Part shown: in pieces, positions 7,686 to 18,329 of the stretch | How the letters are laid out: every line of letters starts with the position of its first letter | Numbering within the stretch: the stretch's first letter is position 1 | Assembly: GCF_011617705.1 (NCBI RefSeq) | Contig: NZ_CP050154.1 | Coordinates: 930,001-994,000, forward strand | Direction of reading: 5' to 3' | DNA from: Brevibacterium limosum | GTDB taxonomy: Bacteria > Actinomycetota > Actinomycetes > Actinomycetales > Brevibacteriaceae | Length of the DNA stretch: 64,000 nt | The notes under the pieces: model-generated | What the model saw: the letters and a program-made list of their open reading frames with translations, nothing else | What the model was told of the DNA's origin: nothing | Databases searched by the model: none | Translations under genes and position numbers: made by a program

Positions 7686-8799
7686 CGCGGAAGACGACGT
7701 AGAGAACAATGCCCAGACCGAGCATGAGCCCCAGGGCCATCGGATAGCCGAAGGCCCAGTGGAGTTCGGGCATATCGTCGAAGTTCATGCCGTAGATCGC
7801 TCCGACGAGGGTCGGGGCGAAGAGGATCGCCGCCCATCCGGAGATCTTCTTCATGTCGTCGTTCTGGCGCTGCGCGACGAGGGTGGAATTGACGTTGAGG
7901 ATCTGCGACAGGGCTTCTCTCAGCTCGCCCGCTTCGGCGAGGACCCGCGTGAGGTGGTCGGTGACGTCATCGAGGTAGGCGCGAAGGTCGTCGGGAATCG
8001 CGTATTTAGCCGCCCCGTTCCCCAGCGCTTGCGTCAGCCGATTGAGGTGGGTGGAGTTGTGAAGGACATCGATGACTTCCTGGCTGAGGAGATAGATGCG
8101 CTCGGCGGCGGCAGTGTCCCCACTGAAGACCTGCCTCTCGATTCCGTCCTTGTCGACCTGCAGGCCGTCGAGGACGGGGAAGTACGTATCGACTGCGGTA
8201 TCGAGCAGGCGGTAGACGAGTGCTTCCGGACCGAGCGCGAGCAGTTCGCGATCTTTCGTCCAGCTGCGCTTCTCGTTCGCGAAGTACTCCTGGACGCCGC
8301 TGGTGTCCGCTGGGATCGGCGTACCGTCGATGAAGCGGTCACCTTGGCAGATGATGACGAGCGCGTCGTCCTTCATAAGAAGGTGGAACTCGTTGAATTC
8401 GACTTCTTCTTTCGCGTCGATGTAGACCGCTGATTTGAGGACGACGAAGAGCACATCGTCGTAGCGTTCGACCTTGGCTCGCTGGTTCGCGTGGAAGAGG
8501 TCATCGACGAGGACCGGGTGCAGCTGCCACGCTGAGGTGATCTCCTCGAGCAGCCCGGGAGCGGACCTGGGGATAACGACCTGTGTGATCGAACCGGGGA
8601 CGGACGAGCCGGAGCCGTCCAGGTCATGTGCGGACAGCGCCTCGGCGAAGGACCGGACGACGTTCATCTCCTGCGGTTCACTGTCGATGATGCGGCGGCT
8701 GAACAGCGTGGGCGCCTCGGGGGCCTTCGCTTCTGATCCCACCGCCGATCGCTTGCGCAGCGACGGTCGTTCGGACTTGTGCCTACGGGCTCTGGCCAT
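7669..8799 (-). CDS. corA: CorA family magnesium/divalent cation transporter
   Basis: Pentameric membrane channel for Mg2+ (and Co2+). The 376-residue protein has a long cytoplasmic N-terminal domain, a helical stalk, and two C-terminal membrane helices. The first ends in the family-defining GMN motif (YGMNFDDMPE), and a basic tail VKKWM follows the second. ATG 8799 is chosen: a GGGAG ribosome site lies just upstream and the family N-terminus fits; an upstream ATG at 8829 is less likely. Its last codons overlap antisense with the open frame of the glycosyltransferase remnant. Confidence 0.9.
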   Translation of the reverse strand: MARARRHKSERPSLRKRSAVGSEAKAPEAPTLFSRRIIDSEPQEMNVVRSFAEALSAHDLDGSGSSVPGSITQVVIPRSAPGLLEEITSAWQLHPVLVDDLFHANQRAKVERYDDVLFVVLKSAVYIDAKEEVEFNEFHLLMKDDALVIICQGDRFIDGTPIPADTSGVQEYFANEKRSWTKDRELLALGPEALVYRLLDTAVDTYFPVLDGLQVDKDGIERQVFSGDTAAAERIYLLSQEVIDVLHNSTHLNRLTQALGNGAAKYAIPDDLRAYLDDVTDHLTRVLAEAGELREALSQILNVNSTLVAQRQNDDMKKISGWAAILFAPTLVGAIYGMNFDDMPELHWAFGYPMALGLMLGLGIVLYVVFRVKKWM

Positions 8800-9264
8800 T
8801 GTGCTCCCTTTCCTCTGACAGCCCCTCAACGGTACTGCACGCCTATGTCGGCTTCAGGACGCAGCACGACGAAGGCGAACAGCGTCGGGTGTTCTCGGGC
8901 GCGGTGAAAATAGCTGGGTGATTCTCCTGGGTGCGGCAGTAGACTGTGGATACAGTGACGCGGGAATTCGTTTCCGGCGGAAATGAGATGGGCTGTGCAG
9001 GCCGGCAGCACATGGATTCGATGAATCGATCAGAGGACTACGGGGCCCGGGCGAAACGGTTCGGCAGGTTCAGCATCTGCTGAGAAAGAAGGCGAGCACG
9101 GCGGAGTGCGCCGAGCTGAGCGGTGAACACCGCTCAGAGATGTTCTTCAACTTCCACATCGCATATACGGTCGGACCCATCGAACAGACGCAGCATCTCA
9201 TCGAGGAGAGCGGCGTCGGCCGGTCCGGTCGATCGCAATTGGTACCGAAAGAAGGTGCTGAACA
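8800..9264. other. 465-bp intergenic region between corA and ctaD
   Basis: Divergent promoter region. It contains the small dyad TTTCC-ggc-GGAAA (8971-8983). Short open frames on both strands lack a credible start plus ribosome site. One plus-strand frame that ends in the ATGA of ctaD has no ATG or GTG. No gene is supported. Confidence 0.4.
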
Positions 9265-10941
<1,677 letters not shown>

Positions 10942-11077
10942 CTGTTGATCAGATGGCGGTGCCTGCGCCAGATCTCTGCCCGCGCCGGTGCGCAGATGGG
11001 TTAGAGTGGCAACCGGTCGGCATCGTCGCGGACCGGAAGCCCACCACGAGGAACCTGTGAGCACGGAGCCGTAGAAC

Positions 11078-12331
11078 ATGTCACGAATCTTCCTCCGCCT
11101 CTGGCGCCGCTACCGGGATACAGCACTCTTCTTGAAGATGACGGCCGGTTTCGTCCTCGGACTGATCGTTGCCTTCGTCTTCGGAGAGAAGGCGCAGGTG
11201 CTGTCACCGATCGGTGACATCCTGCTCAACCTCCTCCAGCTGATCGTCATCCCGATCATCATGGTGACGCTGATCGACGCGGTCAACAGCACGCGCCCCG
11301 GAAACCTCGTCAGGGTCGCCTTCAAGACCTTCGCCTTCTACATCTTCACGACGATCGCCGCCGTCGTCATCAGTCTGTCCCTGGCTCTTCTGGTCAATCC
11401 GGGGACCGGGCTCCATCGCCCTGAAAAGGGCGCAGAGACGCCCGAGGCACCCTCGTTCGTCGACCAGCTCGTCGGCATATTCCCCGAGAACATCTTCAAA
11501 GCTCTGGTCGACGGCAACATCCTCGCTCTGATCTTCGTGGCCTTGGTCGTCGGCCTCACGATGGCAGGTATGCGCCGCTCGTCCGATTCGACGATCTCCG
11601 GGTTCGGGAAGCTCATGTACGACCTCGTGCTCGCGGCCAAGGAGATGACGTTTCGTATCCTCGCAGGGATACTCCAATTTGCGCCGTTCGGTATCGCAGC
11701 CCTGGTGGCGAGCGACATCGGCAGCCAAGGACTCGATGCTCTGGCGGCTCTGGGCAAACTGACCGGCGTCGTCTACGCCGGTCTGGCAGCGCAGATCCTC
11801 CTCATCTATATTCCGCTGCTGCTGTTAAATCGGATTCCGGTCGGCGGGTTCTTCCGCGTCGCCGGTGCGCCGATGGCCACGGCGTTCACGACTCAGAGCA
11901 GTTCCGGGACGATCCCCGTGTCGCTGGAGGCGACGAGGGAAGCAGGCATCCTCCAAGAGGTCGCAGGCTTCGTCATCCCTTTGGGTGCGACCATCAATAT
12001 GGACGGCGCTGTCATCCGTCTGGGGGCGTCGGTGGTGCTGGCTGCCAATATCGTCGGCCATGACATGACCGTGCTCGAACTCGGCGCGATCGTCCTCACG
12101 GCCACGTTCGTCTCGATCGGCACCGCAGGAGTCCCGGGCGCCGGGCTCATCGGATTGACGATCCTGCTGCAGCAAGCCGGTCTCCCGCTCGAGACCGTCG
12201 CTCTGGTCGCCGGTGTCGACGTCCTGCTCGGAATGGGGGCGACGATGATCAATATCACCGGCGACCTCGTCGGAGCCCACCTCATCGACAAGAGTGAGAA
12301 GCGGATCAGCGAGGGCAGCCGCGGATTGTAG
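11078..12331 (+). CDS. Dicarboxylate/amino acid:cation symporter (DAACS family)
   Basis: Membrane transporter that takes up glutamate, aspartate or C4-dicarboxylates with H+ or Na+. 417 residues, typical length. It shows the re-entrant serine-rich loop TTQSSSGTIPVSLEA, the NMDGAVI motif in TM7, and GVPGAGLIGL in the second hairpin loop, all diagnostic for GltPh/GltT relatives. The transported substrate cannot be deduced. Not obviously linked to its neighbours. Confidence 0.92.
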   Translation: MSRIFLRLWRRYRDTALFLKMTAGFVLGLIVAFVFGEKAQVLSPIGDILLNLLQLIVIPIIMVTLIDAVNSTRPGNLVRVAFKTFAFYIFTTIAAVVISLSLALLVNPGTGLHRPEKGAETPEAPSFVDQLVGIFPENIFKALVDGNILALIFVALVVGLTMAGMRRSSDSTISGFGKLMYDLVLAAKEMTFRILAGILQFAPFGIAALVASDIGSQGLDALAALGKLTGVVYAGLAAQILLIYIPLLLLNRIPVGGFFRVAGAPMATAFTTQSSSGTIPVSLEATREAGILQEVAGFVIPLGATINMDGAVIRLGASVVLAANIVGHDMTVLELGAIVLTATFVSIGTAGVPGAGLIGLTILLQQAGLPLETVALVAGVDVLLGMGATMINITGDLVGAHLIDKSEKRISEGSRGL

Positions 12332-12441
12332 CCCTTTCACTGGAATCACGGGAGGGGTAGCGAAGGCTTCGTCGTTCTGGAATCGTGAAGTCACAGTCCG
12401 CACACGTGCTCACCCGACGATATGGCGAGGAGGAGCTGCTC

Positions 12442-13515
12442 ATGGACTACACCCGACTCGGGAACTCAGGCCTGCGCGTCTCACGGCTGGCCCTGGGGAC
12501 CATTCCGTTCGGATCCGGTGGCGGATTCGAGAGGATCGCAGGGGTCTGCGGAGATGACGCTCGACGCCAGTTCCGCGAGGCCCTGGACCGTGGAGTGAAC
12601 TTCATCGATACAGCCAACCTCTACTCGGCCGGGGACGCGGAAAGAGTCCTCGGCGAGATCATGGGCGACAAACGCGATGAAGTCATCCTCACCTCCAAGG
12701 CGCGGATGCCCACCGGAGAAGGCCCGAACGACTCCGGGGCAAGCAGGCAGCATCTGACGCGAGCAGTCGAGGACAGCCTCGAACGACTGCGCACCGATCA
12801 TCTCGATCTGCTCTACATCCACCAATGGGACGGGCAGACGCCGATCACGGAGACCATCGCCACCGTCAACGAGATGATCCGGGCGGGAAAGATCCGGTAT
12901 TGGGGAGTCTCGAACTTCAGTGCCTGGCAGCTGACGAAGACGGTCTACGAAGCGCAGCTGGCGGGCCTCGAGGGCCCCATCTCCCAGCAGGTGTACTACA
13001 CGCCCGAGGCACGCGATATCGAATACGAGATGATCCCGGCTGCCCGTGACCTGGGCGTAGCGACGTTCGGCTGGAGCCCCCTGGGGGAAGGTCTCCTCAA
13101 CGGGAAGGTCAGACGTGGTCGGCAGACGCCATCGGACACCCGACAGGGTACCGGTTGGCCGGAGCCCCACGTCACTGATGAGAAGCGGGCCTATGATCTC
13201 ATCGAACTCTTCGCTCAGATCGCGAACGAGTTGGACTGGTCGATCCCGCAGGTCGTGATCTCCTGGATCCTTGATCGCCCGGGCGTGGGCGGCACGGTGA
13301 TCGCGGCCCGGAAGTTCGACCACCTCACCGAGGACCTCGACGCCGCGGAGCTGACGCTTCCGGCGGAAGCCCGGGATCGGATCACTGTGGCGTCTCAGCT
13401 GCCTGCCTATTATCCGCACTGGCACAGAATGATGACAGCGCAGGACCGGCCCGAACCCGCCGAGGCGGAGTTCCACGCCGAACAGCGTCGCCATGTTTTC
13501 GGAGACGAGCAATAG
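12442..13515 (+). CDS. Aldo/keto reductase
   Basis: NADPH-dependent (beta/alpha)8-barrel oxidoreductase, 357 residues. Catalytic residues expected for the family are present: Asp and Tyr in DTANLYSAGDAE, Lys in LTSKARM, and His in YIHQWDG. The C-terminal cofactor-loop region VGGTVIAARKFDHL fits the KAB/AKR12-13-like group. ATG 12442 is preceded by AGGAGG; the longer frame from 12385 is rejected. It appears to head a small operon with the DUF2795-like gene 48 bp downstream. Confidence 0.9.
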   Translation: MDYTRLGNSGLRVSRLALGTIPFGSGGGFERIAGVCGDDARRQFREALDRGVNFIDTANLYSAGDAERVLGEIMGDKRDEVILTSKARMPTGEGPNDSGASRQHLTRAVEDSLERLRTDHLDLLYIHQWDGQTPITETIATVNEMIRAGKIRYWGVSNFSAWQLTKTVYEAQLAGLEGPISQQVYYTPEARDIEYEMIPAARDLGVATFGWSPLGEGLLNGKVRRGRQTPSDTRQGTGWPEPHVTDEKRAYDLIELFAQIANELDWSIPQVVISWILDRPGVGGTVIAARKFDHLTEDLDAAELTLPAEARDRITVASQLPAYYPHWHRMMTAQDRPEPAEAEFHAEQRRHVFGDEQ

Positions 13516-13563
13516 TTCAACGCGACAACTCAGATATGAATCACAGAAAAAGGAGGACGACCG

Positions 13564-13788
13564 ATGACCACACGTGACGAACTCCGTGCGGAGAAGGCTC
13601 TGCAGGGGATGGAATTCCCCGCTTCGAAGACCGAGCTCATCGACTATGCGACCGAACGCTCGGCCACGGCGAAGACACTTCAGGCTCTGCGAGCCCTGCC
13701 GGATCGACAGTTCGAGAACAAGGACGATGTCGTTGAGGCGGTGCCGCAGGAGCCCGAAGGCGACGCGCCCGGAGGTGTGCACCGATGA
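13564..13788 (+). CDS. DUF2795-like small protein
   Basis: 74 residues. The middle segment (MEFPASKTELIDYATERSA then TLQALRALPDRQFENKDDVV) matches the small DUF2795 fold in which a short helix pair precedes a proline-aspartate turn. Function unknown; relatives are often stress-associated in actinobacteria. A strong AAGGAGG site lies upstream. Its stop overlaps the start of the next short frame. Confidence 0.8.
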   Translation: MTTRDELRAEKALQGMEFPASKTELIDYATERSATAKTLQALRALPDRQFENKDDVVEAVPQEPEGDAPGGVHR

Positions 13789-13859
13789 GAGCGACCCGGG
13801 CTCAGACAGACCGGCAGAAGATTGCGAATCGGAAGAAGGTGCTTGAACATGCGCAGTGA
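13785..13859 (+). CDS. 24-residue basic peptide frame between two small genes
   Basis: ATG 13785 overlaps the previous stop (ATGA), and a perfect GGAGGT lies at 13771-13776, eight bases upstream. The encoded peptide is Arg/Lys/Gln-rich (MRATRAQTDRQKIANRKKVL...). Its stop at 13857-13859 overlaps the first codons of the DUF2267 gene. It could be a real micropeptide or a coupling leader that hands ribosomes to the next gene. No homologue can be named. Confidence 0.45.
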   Translation: MRATRAQTDRQKIANRKKVLEHAQ

Positions 13860-14232
13860 TGAATTTCTGAAGAACGTCACCGAGATCGGCGGACCCAGCG
13901 ATCCTGAAAGCGCTGCCGTCGTAACTCGGACGGTATTGGATAACCTCGGCAAACAGCTCAAAGGCGGAGAGGCGGCGGATCTGGCTGCCCAGCTTCCCGC
14001 CGAACTGCAGGAGCCGCTGGAACGGCACGGCTCGGAAGCGCCGTTGACCGACGACGTCGATGATTTCCTCCGGCGTCTGGCTGATCAGCTGGGTGAGGGA
14101 ATCGATCCTGAAACCGCCCGTGTCTATGCGCGTGCGGTGATCTCGACGCTTGACGCCGCGGTCTCCGAGGGCGAGGTCCACGATCTCCGCTCACAGCTGC
14201 CCGCAGGCTTCGCACCACTCTTCGAAGGCTGA
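13849..14232 (+). CDS. DUF2267 domain protein
   Basis: 127 residues. Two tandem helical repeats, each with the DUF2267 pattern: FLKNVTEIGG...AVVTRTVLDNLGKQLKGGEA..LAAQLPAELQEPL and FLRRLADQLGEG...ARVYARAVISTLDAAVSEGEV..LRSQLPAGFAPLF. Function unknown; such proteins occur near stress and redox genes. The ATG at 13849 is preferred over an upstream start at 13822 because a GAAGAAGG site precedes it. Confidence 0.82.
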   Translation: MRSDEFLKNVTEIGGPSDPESAAVVTRTVLDNLGKQLKGGEAADLAAQLPAELQEPLERHGSEAPLTDDVDDFLRRLADQLGEGIDPETARVYARAVISTLDAAVSEGEVHDLRSQLPAGFAPLFEG

Positions 14233-14241
14233 TCTCTTTGT

Positions 14242-14288
14242 CGCCCCTCATTCTGGTGAAGGCATGGTCTTCGCCGGAGTGAGGGGCG
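14242..14288 (+). terminator. Two-tier hairpin terminator after the DUF2267 gene
   Basis: CGCCCCTCA (14242-14250) pairs with TGAGGGGCG (14280-14288). Inside, GGTGAAG pairs with CTTCGCC (one G-T). It lies 10 bp after the stop codon, as expected for transcription termination of the aldo/keto reductase operon. Confidence 0.65.
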
Positions 14289-14417
14289 ATCTGTCTCTGG
14301 CGTTATGGCCGCCCATGAAGCCGCTGGCGCGAACACCGGCGAGATGAATGAATCACTGGGCCCAGTGGCAGAGCACGGCGGGCGGACCCCATCCGATTTG
14401 TCGAGGGCTACGAATAC

Positions 14418-14723
14418 GTGAGTATGGACAGGGCCATTCAGTCAAGAGGGGCGAAGCTGGCCGAGGTGATCGACTACTGGAAGCTCTCCCTCGAAGGAGT
14501 CTGGCTGCACAGCGTCAGCTTGGGCAGTGAGCTGAGCGAGTTGGAAATCGATGCCTACCTCCACGGAGTCGTCGGACTCTCCGGCTATCAGCACGACATC
14601 ATTGCGCAGGCCGTCAACGAACTCATCGACATGCTGCCGGATCCGCCTCGGGCATCCTTCAGCAACGAACCTGACCTCGACGAGGTTGAGCCCCTCGCGC
14701 CGGATGACGACTTCGGGACGTAG
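14418..14723 (+). CDS. Hypothetical protein
   Basis: 101 residues, not recognised. A helical N-terminal region (AKLAEVIDYWKLSLEGVWLH) is followed by an acidic C-terminus (EPDLDEVEPLAPDDDFGT). The start is GTG 14418 or ATG 14424. A 25-codon frame beginning at ATG 14344 ends in TGA overlapping the GTG, so a coupling leader is possible. No membrane segment or signal peptide. Confidence 0.6.
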   Translation: MSMDRAIQSRGAKLAEVIDYWKLSLEGVWLHSVSLGSELSELEIDAYLHGVVGLSGYQHDIIAQAVNELIDMLPDPPRASFSNEPDLDEVEPLAPDDDFGT

Positions 14724-14756
14724 CTCTGGCCCGGAGGCCTCGGCGGGTTGCGACTG

Positions 14757-15512
14757 TCAGAAAGGGCTCTGCTCCATAAGCCCGGTGTAGACGAGCCGTT
14801 CGGCCTGTTCATGGAGCTTGGTGTTCGTTCTGTTGCTCACCTTGACCAGAAGCAGGAACGCCTGGTGCTCGTCGATCTTGAAGCGTTCCATGAGGATGCC
14901 TTTGGCGACGCCGATCATGTCGCGTGAGAGGAGCGCCGAGTGGAGCTGGGAGACTTCCTGAGAACCGGCGAGGGCAACTGCCGCGTGCGCTGCGACGATG
15001 AGTCCGACATGCTCTGATTCGTCAGAGAACGCTTGGGGAAGACTGGAGAAGATGTTGAGCGCTCCCAGATTCTCGGCTTCGACGAAGAGCTGAAACGCCA
15101 GCATGCTTCGGATGGGAGTCTCAGCCGCGGCTCGCCGTGCGAAGTCGGGCCACCGAGACTCGTTTCGCATGTCGGGGATACGGACCGTCTTCTGCTCATA
15201 TACGGCGTCGAGGCAGGGTCCCTGCCCCTCGGCCGTCTGAATCTCATCGACTCGTGTCGGAAGCTCGCCCGTTGGTGCCTTCGCGGTGACGGTTCTGCGT
15301 CCTTCGACGAGACTGATGGAGCCGTGCTCTGCGCCCGGGATGACCGCCACGGCGGAATCGGCAATGGCCATCAGAAGTTCCTGCGGACTCTGATTCTGAA
15401 GGTCGCGAGCCATCTGGGCGAGAGCGACCGCCAGGACGTCCTTGCCTGCTTGCTCCCCCTGGTCGTGTTCGGACGGAAGCCCTCGAGTGTTGTCATTCGC
15501 GCTGCTCATCAC
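14757..15512 (-). CDS. GAF-ANTAR transcription antitermination regulator
   Basis: 251 residues. A GAF sensor domain (about residues 35-170, LMAIADSAVAVIPGAEHGSI and then LGALNIFSSLPQAFSDE) is followed by an ANTAR RNA-binding domain (about 185-245) with the typical IGVAKGILMERFKIDEHQAF pattern. ANTAR proteins bind tandem RNA hairpins to prevent termination; the GAF domain would sense a small ligand or redox state. It is transcribed divergently from the wall polymer locus, 160 bp away. A role in controlling that locus is possible but unproven. Confidence 0.9.
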   Translation of the reverse strand: MMSSANDNTRGLPSEHDQGEQAGKDVLAVALAQMARDLQNQSPQELLMAIADSAVAVIPGAEHGSISLVEGRRTVTAKAPTGELPTRVDEIQTAEGQGPCLDAVYEQKTVRIPDMRNESRWPDFARRAAAETPIRSMLAFQLFVEAENLGALNIFSSLPQAFSDESEHVGLIVAAHAAVALAGSQEVSQLHSALLSRDMIGVAKGILMERFKIDEHQAFLLLVKVSNRTNTKLHEQAERLVYTGLMEQSPF

Positions 15513-15672
15513 TCAATACTCCAGCAGCGATCTGACCACTTCAAGGGTTTGCGTATGGTGAGACTCGAGCTCGTTGCCGCCGGGCCTGGACTGATCGTGC
15601 GGATGACCGCAATCAAGCTGGGACGCAGGCGGATTTCAGGAGGAGCACATATAGGCATGCACAATAGTGGGC

Positions 15673-16941
15673 ATGACCTTTCTTCCGGCAGATCTGCCGC
15701 ATACCGCGGTTCGTGGTGCCAACTTCGCGCAGTCAGTGGCGAAACTCGCAGCGCAGAGACTGCGTGAGCGCGTTCGCGAGTCTCGGCTGTCTGATGAATT
15801 CCATCCTCAGGATGACGACGAGTTCGTGGCGGCCGCCTACTTTGCAGGGGATCTCAGTTCGGTCTATCAGCTGGAACAGTGGCTGTGGCCATTCGCGCAG
15901 CTTGAGGCTCGACTCAAAGAGCTCGGTCACGGTGATCGACCCTTCGGCATCATGGTCCGGAATGCTTTGGTCGCCAAACATCTGAGGGGTGTCACCTCTT
16001 TTCCAGTTCGCTTCTCACGCCTGACAAAGGGACTGGACGAGTTCATGCAGTCGCCGAGCCTGAGAGCGGTGTTCTACGTCAACCAGGGGACGAGCAACTT
16101 TCAAGCGCTGCGTTATCCTGAACCGGCTCATGTGCACCTCAGCCATGGTGAGAGCGAGAAGATCTCGATGATCTCCAATCAGCTCAAAGGCTATGACTAC
16201 GTCTTCACCGCCGGTCAGGCCGCCAGACAGAGGATTGAGCAGACGCTCTACGGTTTGGGCGAAGACCGCATGTTCGATGTCGGCCGACCTCAGCTGGATC
16301 GCCCGCGCTCCGTTCCTCGCGAGTGGGAGGAGTTCAAGACGAAGAATCCTGATGGCAAAGCGGTCTTCTACGCGCCGACCTGGGAAGGTGATTCCCCGTC
16401 GATGGCCTACGGAACCATCGCTTACAACGGAGAACAGATCGTCACCTCGCTGTTGGAAGCTGGCTATCGAGTGATCTTCCGACCGCATCCACGTACCGGA
16501 GTGATGCGTGACGATTTCGGTAAAGCCGTAGAAAATGTGGCGGAGATCGTCGAAGCTGATCCTCGGGGATTCCTTGACGAAAGTTCGGACGTTTCTTGGC
16601 AATTGTATGAAGCCGATCTGGCCGTGGCCGAAATGTCGTCGGTGGCCTTCGACTGGCTCGCGTCCGGGAAGCCGCTTGTGATGGTCAAGCCCCATGAACC
16701 AGCCGCGGAAGTGCTCGAGGGGGGTCTTCTGGATCGATGTCCGGCAGTCGACCCGATGAGCAGGCAAGGAGTTGTCGACCTCATCGAAGAAGCCGAAACG
16801 CGAAGCGGGTTGGCCGCTGAACTGGCTCAGTTCTACCTGGGCGATACAGCAGCCGGTGAGCAGACTTCACGGTTCATTCAGTCGAGTGAACAAGTGATCA
16901 GGAACCGCTCCGAGGAACGTCGTTTGAAGCACGCTGAGTGA
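15673..16941 (+). CDS. CDP-glycerol glycerophosphotransferase family protein (TagB/TagF-like), first copy
   Basis: GT-B fold phosphotransferase of the teichoic-acid polymerase/primase superfamily. 422 residues. Seen: VFYVNQGTSNFQ, the first catalytic-type histidine motif as HLSHGESEKISMISNQ, FDVGRPQLDRP, FYAPTWEG, FRPHPRTGV and the acidic-Ser motif VAEMSSVAFDWLASGKP. It is homologous to the gene at 26279-27559, and both have SHGES/NHGES in place of the usual WHG. Likely links or polymerises glycerol-phosphate units at the membrane. Alternative start GTG 15667. First gene of the wall locus. Confidence 0.85.
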   Translation: MTFLPADLPHTAVRGANFAQSVAKLAAQRLRERVRESRLSDEFHPQDDDEFVAAAYFAGDLSSVYQLEQWLWPFAQLEARLKELGHGDRPFGIMVRNALVAKHLRGVTSFPVRFSRLTKGLDEFMQSPSLRAVFYVNQGTSNFQALRYPEPAHVHLSHGESEKISMISNQLKGYDYVFTAGQAARQRIEQTLYGLGEDRMFDVGRPQLDRPRSVPREWEEFKTKNPDGKAVFYAPTWEGDSPSMAYGTIAYNGEQIVTSLLEAGYRVIFRPHPRTGVMRDDFGKAVENVAEIVEADPRGFLDESSDVSWQLYEADLAVAEMSSVAFDWLASGKPLVMVKPHEPAAEVLEGGLLDRCPAVDPMSRQGVVDLIEEAETRSGLAAELAQFYLGDTAAGEQTSRFIQSSEQVIRNRSEERRLKHAE

Positions 16942-17044
16942 GCCGTGTGACATTTTCTTAACCTGAAGTAACAGAATGATAAACTAACGCGGAACTAATT
17001 CTGCGGCTCACGAGGTGAGCTTTGACCTTTGGACGGATTCAGCA

Positions 17045-17434
17045 ATGAAACGAGTCATCACTTACGGAACTTTCGACCTGCTCCATTACGGGCATATTCG
17101 ACTGCTCCAGAGGTGCAAAGATCAAGGTGATTACCTGGTCGTCGCACTGTCCAGTGACGAATTCAATGCTGGCAAAGGCAAGAAGTCGTACTTCTCCTAT
17201 GAAGAGCGCAAACACATGCTCGAAGCGATTCGCTATGTCGATCTCGTCATTCCTGAGGACAATTGGGAGCAGAAGTCGACCGACGTGGAGAAATATCACA
17301 TCGACACTTTTGTCATGGGCGATGACTGGGAAGGGGAGTTCGACTTCCTCAAGGACAAGTGTGAGGTCGTCTACCTCGAACGCACTCCTGAGATCTCGAC
17401 GACCCGGATCAAGAGCGAGTTGGGCAAGCCCTGA
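17045..17434 (+). CDS. tarD: Glycerol-3-phosphate cytidylyltransferase
   Basis: Makes CDP-glycerol from CTP and sn-glycerol-3-phosphate, the donor for glycerol teichoic acid. Exactly 129 residues, the length of B. subtilis TagD. The nucleotidyltransferase signature HYGH is at residues 14-17 in TYGTFDLLHYGHIRLLQR, and RTPEISTTRIK (113-123) is the second signature. The ATG at 17045 is chosen over a longer frame at 17015 because it gives the exact family N-terminus. Followed 64 bp later by a CDP-alcohol phosphotransferase. Confidence 0.95.
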   Translation: MKRVITYGTFDLLHYGHIRLLQRCKDQGDYLVVALSSDEFNAGKGKKSYFSYEERKHMLEAIRYVDLVIPEDNWEQKSTDVEKYHIDTFVMGDDWEGEFDFLKDKCEVVYLERTPEISTTRIKSELGKP

Positions 17435-17498
17435 CTGGAACGGCGCGGACTTCGCGCTATCGTTGCCGGACAACACCATGGAACTGAGAGGAACGGAC

Positions 17499-18329
17499 GT
17501 GCCCGAAAAGTCTTCGGCGAAACATCCGACGCTGTCGGAACTTCGGGCCAAGGCACAGCCACCGGAAGTTCGCAGTCGGAAGAACGCCGAGCACTGGACG
17601 GCGCAACTCTACCTCCGTCATATCTCGATCTACTTCACGATGTTGCTCGTGCGCACGAAGATCAGCGCTAATGGAGTCACCGGCCTGATGATTCTGGCCG
17701 GATGGTGCATCGCATTCAGTCTTCTGATTCCTGGCATCTGGGGAGCGGTTCTGGCCGTGTTCTTCTCACAGGTTCAGATGTATATCGACTGCTGCGACGG
17801 TGAGGTTGCGCGGTGGCGGGGAACCAGCGGTGCCAAAGGCGTGTTCCTCGACAAGGTCGGCCACTACACCACTGAAGGTCTGGTTGCGGTCGCGCTCGGA
17901 GTGCGGGCTGTGGGGGAGTGGAACAACCTCATCGACGATCCCGCTGGTTCCTACCCGCTTCTGCTCGCCGGGACGGTTCTGGCAGGGTTGGTGCTTCTCA
18001 ACAAGGCCCTCAATGACATGGTTCATGTCTCGCGTGCGTTCAACGGACTCGATAAGCTCGCGGACTCGAAGGAAGCTACCGCTCTCAACCCGGGAGCGGT
18101 CGCCACGCTCAAGCGAATCGCTCGCTTCGTGCCTTTCCACCGCATCTTCCACTCTGTCGAGATGTCGTTGATGGCACTGGCATCGAGCATCGTCACTGCG
18201 ATAGCAGCATCGGCAGGAGCTGAACCTCTGTTCGGCGAACGTTGGCTCGTTCTCATCATGGCTCCGCTGTGCCTGCTTTCCGTCATCGGGCATTTCATGT
18301 CGATCATGGCATCAAGGAGGCTGTCATGA
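17499..18329 (+). CDS. CDP-alcohol phosphatidyltransferase family membrane protein with altered motif
   Basis: 276 residues, about six membrane helices. It carries the CDP-alcohol phosphotransferase motif DCCDGEVARWRGTSGAKG and then VFLDKVGH. Asp97, Asp100 and Asp118 are present, but the fourth motif Asp, the presumed general base, is His122. Such enzymes transfer an alcohol-phosphate from a CDP-alcohol to an acceptor. The GTG at 17499 has GAGAGGAA upstream; the longer frame through the tarD gene is rejected. Directly after tarD, so CDP-glycerol or another CDP-polyol is a plausible substrate. Its stop overlaps the next start (ATGA). Confidence 0.88.
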   Translation: MPEKSSAKHPTLSELRAKAQPPEVRSRKNAEHWTAQLYLRHISIYFTMLLVRTKISANGVTGLMILAGWCIAFSLLIPGIWGAVLAVFFSQVQMYIDCCDGEVARWRGTSGAKGVFLDKVGHYTTEGLVAVALGVRAVGEWNNLIDDPAGSYPLLLAGTVLAGLVLLNKALNDMVHVSRAFNGLDKLADSKEATALNPGAVATLKRIARFVPFHRIFHSVEMSLMALASSIVTAIAASAGAEPLFGERWLVLIMAPLCLLSVIGHFMSIMASRRLS

